A program made the translations under genes and the position numbers. The notes under the pieces were generated by a model that was not told where the DNA came from, did no database searches, and saw nothing but the letters and a program-made list of their open reading frames with translations. A DNA stretch of 64,000 bases from Leeuwenhoekiella aestuarii (GTDB taxonomy: Bacteria; Bacteroidota; Bacteroidia; Flavobacteriales; Flavobacteriaceae), in NCBI RefSeq assembly GCF_004104055.1, contig NZ_QOVJ01000006.1, forward strand, positions 124,001 through 188,000. The letters run 5' to 3'. Below, one piece after another: positions 45,221-53,841 of the stretch (position 1 is its first letter; every line of letters starts with the position of its first letter).

Positions 45221-46437
45221 GCTTTTGAAGCCCGAATTTTATAGGACTTACGTTTATTCAAGTAAAACAGCACTAAAATTAAACTGCACAGCGCACTACA
45301 AAACAAGATGTATAATAAGGGAGCGACACTTTCAGTGACGAGTTGAGCTACAAGAATACTTGCCAAAGAGCCAAATATCATGCCTATACTGCCTACCAAT
45401 GCAGAAGCGCTACCCGCTTGTTTGGTAAAGGGGTCTAAAGAAAGTGCCGTAACATTAGGGTTCTGAAAACCTACTAGAAACAACATCACGAACAAAAAGG
45501 GATAAACTACCCAAAACTGTAGCGCAAGAAAGCTAATGACAATACCGCCGGTCGTGAGTACAGACAACGCCAAACAGGTCGCGACTGTTATTTGCAGTAA
45601 TGAAAAACGCTTCAATGCGAGGCGATTAATCTGACTCCCTAAAATAAGTCCTAAAGCATTACTCCCAAAAACCCATCCAAATTGCTGCTCGCTCAGACCA
45701 AAAAATTCAATAAAAATAAAAGGAGCACTACTTACATAACTCAACAAACAAGCCATTGTAAAACCTCTGGTCATGGCAAAAATGAAAAATTCTCTATTCT
45801 TTAAAATGGAAATATATTCTGTAACGATTTTTACGGGTCTTAAACTCGTAGTGCGGTTAGGAGCTGCACTTTCAGGCAGAACATACGTAATTAACAACAA
45901 CATTAGAATTGCAAAACCAGCCAGAATGTAGAAAACAGCCTGCCAATCAAAAGCGCCTATAACCAAACCACCTACAGTGGGAGCTATAATAGGTGCAACT
46001 CCCATGATAAGCATTAAAGTAGAAAGTACATCTGCAACCTGTTTCTTTTCAAACAGGTCCCGCACAATAGCTTTTGAAGCCACCATCCCTGCACAACCAC
46101 CCAATGCCATAAAAAACCGGGCACCTATCAAAATGTTTAAATTCCAGCTAATAGCACATAAAAGCGCTGTAACAGTATAGAGCATTAACCCGCCAATTAG
46201 TGGCCTGCGTCTCCCAAAACGATCCATCAACGGACCGTAGGCCAGTTGACCCAAAGCAATACCTATAAGGTAACTTGTTAAGGTTAGACCTACTTTACTA
46301 ATATCTACACCAAAATCATCTGCTACATTTCCGAACCCGGGTAAATACATATCTATAGAAAATGGACCTATAGCTATGAGGGTTCCTAAAATGAGTACTA
46401 TGAGATTGCGGGAAGAAGTTGTAAAACGTTTTGCCAT
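45217..46437 (-). CDS. Multidrug efflux MFS transporter, Bcr/CflA type
   Basis: 406 residues, twelve TMs. Features of the Bcr/CflA family: SIDMYLPGFGNVADDF after TM1, GQLAYGPLMDRFGRRRPLIGG (motif A), GGCAGMVASKAIVRDLF and GVAPIIAPTVGG (motif C). Basic C-terminal tail. Likely proton-driven drug export. Lies between two pirin genes. Confidence 0.92.
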   Translation of the reverse strand: MAKRFTTSSRNLIVLILGTLIAIGPFSIDMYLPGFGNVADDFGVDISKVGLTLTSYLIGIALGQLAYGPLMDRFGRRRPLIGGLMLYTVTALLCAISWNLNILIGARFFMALGGCAGMVASKAIVRDLFEKKQVADVLSTLMLIMGVAPIIAPTVGGLVIGAFDWQAVFYILAGFAILMLLLITYVLPESAAPNRTTSLRPVKIVTEYISILKNREFFIFAMTRGFTMACLLSYVSSAPFIFIEFFGLSEQQFGWVFGSNALGLILGSQINRLALKRFSLLQITVATCLALSVLTTGGIVISFLALQFWVVYPFLFVMLFLVGFQNPNVTALSLDPFTKQAGSASALVGSIGMIFGSLASILVAQLVTESVAPLLYILFCSALCSLILVLFYLNKRKSYKIRASKA

Positions 46438-46556
46438 ATTTTATTCCTAAAATGCAAAATTAGCCTTTGTTATAGAGAAACTAGGACACTAACATGTTAT
46501 TAAAATTGTAAATCAAAGACAGACTTTCCTAAGACAACGATGTAGTTTTGAGAACT

Positions 46557-46586
46557 AAAAAAAGGGAGCTTAAAGCTCCCCTTTTT
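46557..46586 (-). terminator. Terminator after the 72-residue protein gene
   Basis: GGGAGCT, loop TAA, AGCTCCC with A/T flanks; on the minus strand a long T run follows. 9 bases from the stop. Confidence 0.8.
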
Positions 46587-46594
46587 ATTATTTT

Positions 46595-46813
46595 CTAAAT
46601 TCGATTAAACGAGTTGTCTGAAAAATTTTTCAAATTACCTTCTAAAGGAGGTGATGAAGAAGTCACATCTTCTAGCACAAGATATTCGTCACTTTCTTTA
46701 AATTTCTCCAGAAGTTCATAATTGACGTGGATAGGAATGTGCAAGCCAGGATATTTCAAAGCATACATATCTCCTATTCTACCTACTAACTCTAACTTAA
46801 TTGGTGTTTCCAT
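46595..46813 (-). CDS. Small protein of unknown function
   Basis: 72 residues from ATG at 46813. METPIKLELVGRIGDMYALK, then YPGLHIPIHVNYELLEKFKE; the C-terminal 25 residues are Ser/Asn-rich. No membrane segment, cysteines or signal. Looks like a small beta-barrel-type domain. Not recognised. Own terminator, so likely expressed on its own. Confidence 0.6.
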   Translation of the reverse strand: METPIKLELVGRIGDMYALKYPGLHIPIHVNYELLEKFKESDEYLVLEDVTSSSPPLEGNLKNFSDNSFNRI

Positions 46814-46925
46814 AAACAAAAGGTTTAATTAATAGTGTAAAAGATTCTGAGCAAAAAAATGCCACCAAACCAAAACAAAATATCAAGCCTCTTCTATACT
46901 GCCAATTTTTCAGATAAAATTTAAA

Positions 46926-47639
46926 TTATAATTGCATAGGAACTTCCATTAGAAGAACAGATGCATCTTCTGAAGCTTTTAATTTTATAGAATCGGTATT
47001 TAAAACCCCCAGACCGTCTCTTCGCTCCAAGACATGATCTCCGGCTGTAATGCTTCCTTCTAAAACAAAAACATAGAGCCCGTTACCCTCCATATTAAAA
47101 GTATACTCCAGCTCTTTGCCAGCTTCTAATTCAGTAAGATTAAACCAGGCATCCTGATAAACCCAAACTCCTTCATCCTCCTTATTTGGAGAAAGCACTT
47201 GTTGCAATTTGTTTTTTCGGTCTGCTTTATTAAGCGTTATCTGATCGTAGCGCGGCGCAACGTTTTGTTTATTAGGAATTACCCAGATCTGAAGAAATTT
47301 CACTTCTTCATCTTTATTCTTATTATACTCAGAATGTTGTACTCCGGTACCGGCACTCATAACCTGAATATCACCTTCTTTAATTACCGTAGTATTTCCC
47401 ATGCTGTCTTTGTGCTCCAAATCACCGGAAAGCGGTATCGAAATGATTTCCATATTTTGATGCGGATGTGTACCAAAACCCATCCCGCCACTAACCTGAT
47501 CGTCGTTCAAAACCCGTAAAACACCAAAGTTCATACGCTCAGGATTGTAATAATTAGCAAAACTAAAACTGTGTTTACTGTGTAACCATCCGTGGTTTGC
47601 ATCACCGCGGGTAGCTGCTTTATGAAGTATTGTTTGCAT
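46926..47639 (-). CDS. Pirin family protein (quercetin 2,3-dioxygenase-like)
   Basis: 237 residues. HPHQNMEIISIPLSG, EHKDSMGNTT and GTGVQHSEYNKN carry the metal ligands of the YhhW/pirin cupin. The C-terminal cupin (about 140-237) lacks metal residues. Distinct subfamily from the pirin at 44348 (different length and spacing), so not a recent duplicate. Confidence 0.92.
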   Translation of the reverse strand: MQTILHKAATRGDANHGWLHSKHSFSFANYYNPERMNFGVLRVLNDDQVSGGMGFGTHPHQNMEIISIPLSGDLEHKDSMGNTTVIKEGDIQVMSAGTGVQHSEYNKNKDEEVKFLQIWVIPNKQNVAPRYDQITLNKADRKNKLQQVLSPNKEDEGVWVYQDAWFNLTELEAGKELEYTFNMEGNGLYVFVLEGSITAGDHVLERRDGLGVLNTDSIKLKASEDASVLLMEVPMQL

Positions 47640-47832
47640 ATCTTTTTATTTAAAAAAACAGAATTTTATAATTCTTAAAAGCCTGTTTAGTTTCACGGGA
47701 GTAGTCGTTAGAAGCGTCTTTAAATTACGGAATGTATAGAGTTGGTGTAGCGTTAAATTTAAAATAAGCGACCTTATACAAAACATGCTAACTAAAAGCT
47801 TTGTACTTTTAATACTCAAAAACTCTTTTTAA

Positions 47833-48540
47833 ATGAAAAAAAAGCTACTCACCTTACTTGCGCTGATGGCACTTGTGGCATGTAAAAATGAATCAAAAAC
47901 AGAAACTATAGAATCATCTGTAGAACCCGTTAAACTTGACCGCACTTCCGAAGAGGAGATCGCTTATAAGATCGCTCAGGCAAATGGTATCGAAAATTGG
48001 GATGATGTAGCTGAAGTACAATTTACATTTAATGTAGATCGTGGTGACAGTCATTTTGCCCGCAGTTGGAAATGGAATCCAAAATCTGATGACGTTACAA
48101 TGATGAGTGAGCAAGATACAGTTGCTTATAACCGTAAAAACGTAGACAGCCTTGCTATGAATGCTGATAAAGGATTTATAAATGATTCCTTCTGGCTACT
48201 GGCTCCTATGCATTTAGTCTGGGATGAAGGAACAGTGCTTACGGTTCAGGATACCGCTACTGCACCGATGAGCGAACAAAAAATGAGTAAGATCACGTTG
48301 ACATATGATGGCGATGGTGGATATACACCGGGTGATGCTTATGACTTTTTCTACGATGATGATTACAGAGTAAAAGAATGGATTTACCGCCGCGGAAACG
48401 TTTCTGAATATTCTATGGTAACAACCTGGGAAGGATATGAGGATTATAACGGCATAGAGATCGCTTCTGACCACAAAGCTCCTGAAGACGCTGTGCATTT
48501 ATACTTTACAGACATTGTAGTAAAAACAGAAGAAGACTAG
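47833..48540 (+). CDS. Lipoprotein of unknown function
   Basis: 235 residues. Lipoprotein signal MKKKLLTLLALMALVAC (Cys17). Mature part is acidic and beta-rich; ENWDDVAEVQFTFNVDRGDSHFARSWKW and LTYDGDGGYTPGDAYDFFYDDD recall LolA/LppX-like lipid-binding sheets and Bacteroidota proteins annotated only by DUF. No catalytic motif seen. Ends at a terminator. Confidence 0.65.
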   Translation: MKKKLLTLLALMALVACKNESKTETIESSVEPVKLDRTSEEEIAYKIAQANGIENWDDVAEVQFTFNVDRGDSHFARSWKWNPKSDDVTMMSEQDTVAYNRKNVDSLAMNADKGFINDSFWLLAPMHLVWDEGTVLTVQDTATAPMSEQKMSKITLTYDGDGGYTPGDAYDFFYDDDYRVKEWIYRRGNVSEYSMVTTWEGYEDYNGIEIASDHKAPEDAVHLYFTDIVVKTEED

Positions 48541-48561
48541 ATTTCTTTTTTTTCAGAATAC

Positions 48562-48590
48562 AAAGCTCATCTCATTGATGGGCTTTTTTT
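48562..48590 (+). terminator. Terminator after the lipoprotein gene
   Basis: AAAGCTCATC, loop TCATT, GATGGGCTTT, then a T run. It reaches to the last bases of the convergent MFS gene. Confidence 0.8.
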
Positions 48591-49737
48591 AGTTTCGCTT
48601 TAAACCTAAAGCAATGATACCCGCGATGAGTGTAAAGCTCAACAGGGCTATAAAACTTCCTTTTAAACTGAACGTTTCTGCTAAAAAACCTAAAAAAACA
48701 GGACCTAACAGTAAGCCTACAAAGCCTGTTCCTGCTATAAAACTGATACCTTCTGAAGCTTGTATACCCTTTAAATTTCCGCTGTACCGAAATAATTCAG
48801 GAACCACGATAGACAACCCAATCCCTACAAATCCAAAACCTGCTAACACGATCGTCGTTGTTTCGGTTAAAACCAATCCAAAACCTAAGGTCGCCACAAA
48901 ACATCCCACAATCATAATAAAACGTGAACCAAAACGTGCGCTTATTGCATCACCAAAAAAGCGACCCAGCGCCATGGTTCCATTAAAAATAGTATATCCT
49001 AAACCCACCAGAGTTGCGGCCGCAAGGGAGACTTTTTCCAGATATAATGCGCTCCAGTCAACGATTGCTCCTTCTGCTGCCATCACCAGAAATCCTATCA
49101 AAGCCAAACCAATAAGCGGTCTTAAATTGCGTAACTTCAGACTACCTTCGCTTTCTGCTTCTGTGGTTTTTAGATGCAAATAATTACTGCACAAAATCAG
49201 GTTGGCAAAAATCAGTAGCAAACTCACGCTAACCATATGCTGCCAAGGGATCGCCAAATACGGAATCAGCAGGCTTCCTATTCCTGCACCTAACATTCCG
49301 CCTAAACTGAAAAAGCCATGAGAAACAGACATAAAATGAACCTCGTCGCGTTTTTCTATTTCGGTAACTAAGGTATTTATCGTGACATCAAGTAATCCTG
49401 AAAATAAGCCCACCACAAAAAGACTAGCACATAAAAAAAAATAAGTTTCTACTAAAAACGGACCTAAAAAAACACTACAAAATCCCAGAATAGCGATAAG
49501 TGCTGTTTTCCCCACACCTAAAAACTGAATGATTTTGGGTACAAAGGGAATCATACTCAAGGTTCCTAAAGCCATAAAAAACACGGCAAACCCAAGTTCT
49601 CCTTCACTAATTGCCAGTTTTGATGTGATCTCTGGTATATAAATCGCCCAGGTCCCAAAAATAATATTGAGCGTGGCGAATAAAAAAACCGGAGTAAAGT
49701 AGCGCAAATCGCTAAAGACTAAACGTAAAGCATTCAT
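48589..49737 (-). CDS. MFS transporter, FucP/YbjJ-like
   Basis: 382 residues, about twelve TMs. N-terminal FATLNIIFGTWAIYIPEITS, SGLLDVTINTLVTEIE and SVSHGFFSLGGMLGAG are typical of the YbjJ/fucose-permease-like branch, often sugar or unknown-substrate transporters. Divergent from kynU (promoters in 49738-49887), but no evidence ties it to kynurenine. Confidence 0.85.
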   Translation of the reverse strand: MNALRLVFSDLRYFTPVFLFATLNIIFGTWAIYIPEITSKLAISEGELGFAVFFMALGTLSMIPFVPKIIQFLGVGKTALIAILGFCSVFLGPFLVETYFFLCASLFVVGLFSGLLDVTINTLVTEIEKRDEVHFMSVSHGFFSLGGMLGAGIGSLLIPYLAIPWQHMVSVSLLLIFANLILCSNYLHLKTTEAESEGSLKLRNLRPLIGLALIGFLVMAAEGAIVDWSALYLEKVSLAAATLVGLGYTIFNGTMALGRFFGDAISARFGSRFIMIVGCFVATLGFGLVLTETTTIVLAGFGFVGIGLSIVVPELFRYSGNLKGIQASEGISFIAGTGFVGLLLGPVFLGFLAETFSLKGSFIALLSFTLIAGIIALGLKRN

Positions 49738-49822
49738 GAACTATAGGAGTTATCAACCGCCAAATTACCAAAAATCTGCGTTTGATAAGCATATATCAAT
49801 CCACATATAAACAAACGCTTGA

Positions 49823-49853
49823 TTTGATCCCTGAAACCTTAGCGCTAAGTTTG
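49823..49853 (+). promoter_or_regulatory. Promoter of the kynurenine operon
   Basis: -33 TTTG (49823-49826), 19-base spacer, -7 TAAGTTTG (49846-49853). The start point is expected near 49860, so the ATG at 49888 is the start and the in-frame GTG at 49870 is probably not. Confidence 0.7.
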
Positions 49854-49887
49854 CCTCACGCTTAGCGATGTGTTATTTTTACAAACT

Positions 49888-51177
49888 ATGCTAGAAACAG
49901 AAAAAAAACACTATCAAAACACCTTAAGCTTTGCTAAACAAGCCGATGCAGCAGATCCTTTAGCACGCTTTCGCGAAAAGTTTAACCTTCCTAAGGACGA
50001 AAACGGTAACAACCTCATTTATTTATGCGGAAACTCTCTGGGCTTACAACCTAAAAAAGCTAGAGAATATGTTGCTGAAGAACTCAACAATTGGGCAGAG
50101 TTAGCAGTAGAAGGGCATTTTAAAGCTAAAACTCCATGGACGACGTATCACGAAATTCTTGCTAAACCTATGGCAGATATCGTAGGCGCAAAACCTGGTG
50201 AAGTGGTCATTATGAATACCCTTTCTACAAATCTGCATTTGATGATGGTTTCATTCTACAGACCTACTGCAAAACGTCATAAAATAGTGATAGAAAGTGA
50301 TGCATTTCCTTCAGACAGTTATGCTGTTAAATCTCAGATTAAAGAGAAAGGTTACAATCCTGATGATTCCCTACTCTTGTGGAAACCCAGACCGGGAGAA
50401 GATCTCTGCCGTTTTGAAGATCTTGAAGCTTTGATGCAACAACATGGCGAGGAAATTGCGCTGGTGATGATTGGTAATTCTAACTACTATACCGGGCAAA
50501 AATATCCTATAAAAGAAATAACACAATTAGGGCATCAATACGGTTGTAAGGTAGGTTTTGATCTGGCGCACGGCGTAGGTAATATAGATGCTGATTTGCA
50601 CGATAACGGTCCTGATTTTGCCGTGTGGTGCACCTATAAGTATTTAAACAGTGGCCCGGGAGCACTAGGGGGCTGTTTTGTACACGAGCGTCATGCCAAC
50701 AATAATGACATTCCACGTTTTACAGGCTGGTGGGGGCACAAAATGGACAGCCGATTTAATATGCGTGTAGACTTTGATCCTATTGAAGGTGCAGAAGGCT
50801 GGCAGCTTAGTAACCCGCCAATCCTTTCTATGGCTCCTATACGTGCTTCGCTTGAAATTTTTGCAGAAGCAGGTTTTAAAAACATTCGTACAAAGTCTAA
50901 AAATATTACCGGATATCTCGAATATTTGATCAATGACCTCAATGACGACCGCATTGCTATATTGACACCGACAAATCCCGATGAGCGCGGATGCCAACTT
51001 TCAATTCAAGTAAAAAATGCAGATCGCAGTATGCATGATGGTTTTATGCAAGCCGGTATTATTTGTGACTGGCGCGAGCCAGATGTTATACGCGTAGCTC
51101 CTGCCCCACTGTACAACAGCTATGAAGATGTATATGAAATGATCCAACGTCTGAAAGAACTTTTAGCCAAAAAATAA
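49888..51177 (+). CDS. kynU: Kynureninase
   Basis: PLP enzyme that cleaves kynurenine or 3-hydroxykynurenine to (3-hydroxy)anthranilate and alanine. About 429 residues. YLCGNSLGLQPKKAREYV, IGNSNYYTGQ, FDLAHGVGN and the PLP-lysine motif CTYKYLNSGPG are intact, as is WWGHKMDSRFNM. ATG at 49888 follows the promoter. First of three genes; kmo starts 33 bases later. Confidence 0.96.
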   Translation: MLETEKKHYQNTLSFAKQADAADPLARFREKFNLPKDENGNNLIYLCGNSLGLQPKKAREYVAEELNNWAELAVEGHFKAKTPWTTYHEILAKPMADIVGAKPGEVVIMNTLSTNLHLMMVSFYRPTAKRHKIVIESDAFPSDSYAVKSQIKEKGYNPDDSLLLWKPRPGEDLCRFEDLEALMQQHGEEIALVMIGNSNYYTGQKYPIKEITQLGHQYGCKVGFDLAHGVGNIDADLHDNGPDFAVWCTYKYLNSGPGALGGCFVHERHANNNDIPRFTGWWGHKMDSRFNMRVDFDPIEGAEGWQLSNPPILSMAPIRASLEIFAEAGFKNIRTKSKNITGYLEYLINDLNDDRIAILTPTNPDERGCQLSIQVKNADRSMHDGFMQAGIICDWREPDVIRVAPAPLYNSYEDVYEMIQRLKELLAKK

Positions 51178-51210
51178 ACGTAGTTTCAACTACCATCTAA
51201 CAAACCACTT

Positions 51211-52614
51211 TTGAAAAATAAAGAACATATTTTAATCATAGGCGCCGGCCTCTGCGGATCTTTACTCGCCTTACGTATGGCGCAACGCGGCTATAAAGTA
51301 ACCTTAATGGAAAAACGCCCGGATCTACGCAAAGAAATAGTAGACTCTGGTCGGTCAATTAATTTGGCATTTTCAGACCGTGGTATGAAAGGGCTGCGTC
51401 TTGCCGGTCTTGAAGAAAAAGTGTTACCGCTTTGTATTCCTATGAACGGCCGCATGATTCACAACACAGAGGGCGAACTTTTCATGAGTCCGTATAGTGG
51501 TAGAAATGAGTACATCAATTCTATTTCACGGGAGGACCTCAACATTATGCTGCTTGATGAGTGCGATAAAATGCCTGAAATTACCATGCTCTTTAATCAG
51601 AAGTGTACCGGTGTTTCCTTAGAGACCGGCGAAGCTACTTTTGAAGATTATAAGACCCGGCAAAACACAACCTATAAAGCTGATGTGGTGATGGGTGCTG
51701 ACGGTGTAGGCTCTGCACTTCGCAAAAGCATGCTTGATCATCGCAAGTTCTTATTCAGTTACGGGCAAGACTTTTTAACCCATGGTTATAAAGAATTATC
51801 GTTCCCGCCTGGAGCTGATGGGGGATTTTTAGTTGAGAAAAATGCATTACACATCTGGCCTCGCGGAAAAGATATGATGATCGCATTGCCTAATCTCGAC
51901 GGAAGTTTTACCGTGACTTTATTTTTATCCTGGGAAGAAGGTAAAGACAGTTTTGAAAGCCTGAATACAGATGCTGCAGTCCTTGACTATTTTCAACGGG
52001 AGTTCCCTGATGCATTAAAATTGATGCCAGATCTGCTGAAAGAATTTAAAGAGAATCCTACTTCCCCATTAGGGACCATAAAATGCTCGCCCTGGCATGC
52101 CTACGGTAAAGTATTACTGCTTGGTGATGCTGCGCACGGTATTGTTCCCTTTTACGGGCAGGGGATGAATTCTGCTTTTGAGGACATTCACGTTTTAGAC
52201 AAATACCTAAATAAGTACGAGGGCGATTGGAAAGCTGTTTTTAAAGCGTATCAGAATGAGCGTAAGGAAGATACTGACGCTATTGCAGATCTTGCAGTAG
52301 ATAACTTCCACGAAATGAAAGCGCACACCGCACGTCCTATTTTTCAGGAAAAACGAAAATTGGAAACTGCCTTTGAAGAAGCGTTCCCTAAAGAATATTT
52401 TTCTAAATATGCTCTGGTCACTTTTAGAGAAGACTTGAGGTATTCTGAAGCGATGCGCCGCGGTCGCGTGCAAGATAAAGCGATTCTCAATCTCATTCAC
52501 GACGGTAAGTTTACCGAAAGTATGAGTCTGCACGATAAGCTTGATCTGGTTAAACAAGAAACCCGAAAAATGCTTCACGACGATGAAGTTGTTGAAGGTC
52601 TAGAAGAAGAATAA
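51211..52614 (+). CDS. kmo: Kynurenine 3-monooxygenase
   Basis: FAD hydroxylase that makes 3-hydroxykynurenine from kynurenine. 467 residues. FAD motif IIGAGLCGSLLALRMA, substrate motif SGRSINLAFSDRGMKGL, GADGVGSALRK and GDAAHGIVPFYGQGMNSAFED. Hydrophobic C-terminal anchor absent. Start TTG at 51211. The product is a good substrate for KynU upstream. Confidence 0.96.
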   Translation: MKNKEHILIIGAGLCGSLLALRMAQRGYKVTLMEKRPDLRKEIVDSGRSINLAFSDRGMKGLRLAGLEEKVLPLCIPMNGRMIHNTEGELFMSPYSGRNEYINSISREDLNIMLLDECDKMPEITMLFNQKCTGVSLETGEATFEDYKTRQNTTYKADVVMGADGVGSALRKSMLDHRKFLFSYGQDFLTHGYKELSFPPGADGGFLVEKNALHIWPRGKDMMIALPNLDGSFTVTLFLSWEEGKDSFESLNTDAAVLDYFQREFPDALKLMPDLLKEFKENPTSPLGTIKCSPWHAYGKVLLLGDAAHGIVPFYGQGMNSAFEDIHVLDKYLNKYEGDWKAVFKAYQNERKEDTDAIADLAVDNFHEMKAHTARPIFQEKRKLETAFEEAFPKEYFSKYALVTFREDLRYSEAMRRGRVQDKAILNLIHDGKFTESMSLHDKLDLVKQETRKMLHDDEVVEGLEEE

Positions 52615-52616
52615 CG

Positions 52617-53267
52617 ATGCATTTTATTTCTGAAGAACTTGATGATTATGCAGTAGCTCATTCTGCTAAAGAACCTGAATTACTGCAAAAATTGACTCGC
52701 GAAACCTATCAAAAAGTGGTACAGCCGCGTATGCTAAGTGGTCATTACCAGGGGCGTATTTTAAGTATGATCGCAAAACTAGTTAACCCTAAGATCATTC
52801 TTGAAATAGGCACCTACACCGGCTATTCGGCGTTATGTCTTGCAGAAGGTTTACAACCTGATGGTATTTTACATACGATTGATATTAATGAAGAACTGGT
52901 AGACCTTCAGAAAAAATATTTTGATGCTTCTGCTTACGCGAAAAATATACAACAACATCTGGGGCCCGCACTTGAGATCATTCCGCAACTTGAAGGAGAT
53001 TTTGACCTCGTCTTTATGGATGCAGATAAGCCCAACTATCCGGCTTATTTTGAGCTGATCATAGATCGTTTAAAGCCCGGCGGACTCATTTTATCAGATA
53101 ATGTTTTATGGAGCGGAAAGGTAGTAGAACCCTTAGACCCTAAAGATAGTTCTACAAAAGCGCTTTTAGAATATAACAAAATCCTGGCTGAAGATGAGCG
53201 TCTGGAAACCGTATTGCTGGCTATAAGAGACGGACTTACGGTAAGTCGAAAAAAAATCCCGTCTTGA
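52617..53267 (+). CDS. O-methyltransferase, caffeoyl-CoA type
   Basis: 216 residues of the class I cation-dependent COMT/CCoAOMT family: ILEIGTYTGYSALCLAEGL, HTIDINEELVDLQKKYF, DFDLVFMDADKPNYPAYFE, GGLILSDNVLWSGKV. The D-A-D and D-N residues bind the divalent metal that orients a catechol-like substrate. Starts 2 bases after the kmo stop, so translationally coupled; 3-hydroxykynurenine or 3-hydroxyanthranilate is a natural candidate substrate (inference). Confidence 0.88.
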   Translation: MHFISEELDDYAVAHSAKEPELLQKLTRETYQKVVQPRMLSGHYQGRILSMIAKLVNPKIILEIGTYTGYSALCLAEGLQPDGILHTIDINEELVDLQKKYFDASAYAKNIQQHLGPALEIIPQLEGDFDLVFMDADKPNYPAYFELIIDRLKPGGLILSDNVLWSGKVVEPLDPKDSSTKALLEYNKILAEDERLETVLLAIRDGLTVSRKKIPS

Positions 53268-53281
53268 TGGAAGACGGGATT
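53255..53281. terminator. Hairpin at the end of the kynurenine operon
   Basis: AATCCCGTCTT, loop GATGG, AAGACGGGATT; the last OMT codons lie in the 5' arm. The T run is on the minus-strand side (six A upstream), so it terminates better against transcription from the right. Confidence 0.5.
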
Positions 53282-53481
53282 AATAATTAACACTTAGTAT
53301 AAATACAATTCTTTAAAAAAGACTATTCTCTATAACAGAAAATATCTTTTTTAGTGAAGAAATCATAGGTTATAATTTCAGGTATAAGATATTACTAAAT
53401 TCTCATATCTACAGTATAGAACTAAGAAAAAATGATCAATTTCTATAAAAAGACGCAAAAACTTCTAACTTCTTAATTATC

Positions 53482-53760
53482 CTAGAATTTACGCTTCACC
53501 GGTCCGGTAATATCTTCAATATTCTTTTTTGCCTCATCGATCTCGCGCTTCATATCTTTTGCTATATCCGTATTGATACCTTGCTTATCTGCACTCTTGG
53601 TGATTTCAGTCTTGATATCTTCTGTAGCATTTTTAAGGGTACGCATACCCTTACCTAAACCTCTGGCAATGTCAGGCACTTTATCTGCTCCAAATACCAT
53701 TACGATAATAAAAACAATAAAGCCAATCTCTCCGCCGCTAATAAAAAATGGTATACTCAT
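53482..53760 (-). CDS. tatA: Sec-independent protein translocase TatA/TatE family protein
   Basis: 92 residues. Short N-terminal TM helix (GEIGFIVFIIVMVFG), hinge ADKVPDIARGLGKGM with the conserved Pro and Gly, then an amphipathic helix and a charged tail. Pore-forming Tat subunit; could serve as TatA or TatB, since Bacteroidota often have only TatA-type genes. Partner of tatC at 2895. A terminator separates it from the M1 peptidase gene upstream. Confidence 0.93.
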   Translation of the reverse strand: MSIPFFISGGEIGFIVFIIVMVFGADKVPDIARGLGKGMRTLKNATEDIKTEITKSADKQGINTDIAKDMKREIDEAKKNIEDITGPVKRKF

Positions 53761-53787
53761 AATACTACAAATATATGTGGAAAAATG

Positions 53788-53814
53788 AAAAGCCGGTGAA
53801 TCTTCACCGGCTTT
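53788..53814 (-). terminator. Terminator after the M1 peptidase gene
   Basis: AAAAGCCGGTGAA, loop TC, TTCACCGGCTTTT; 28 bases from the stop of the M1 gene on the minus strand. Confidence 0.85.
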
Positions 53815-53841
53815 TTAATGGTAATTAACTCTTAAAAAAAA

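Noticed and set aside
47690-47755. A short open tail (LEASLNYGMYRVGVALNLK then stop) that looks like the last strand of an outer-membrane barrel
   Set aside because: Only about 20 codons before an in-frame stop; no upstream barrel sequence. Likely chance or too decayed to call a pseudogene.
53254-53481. AT-rich gap with a 14-codon frame at 53432 and the operon-end hairpin
   Set aside because: No recognisable gene or RNA; the frame faces the tatA gene tail to tail, so a leader role is not possible.
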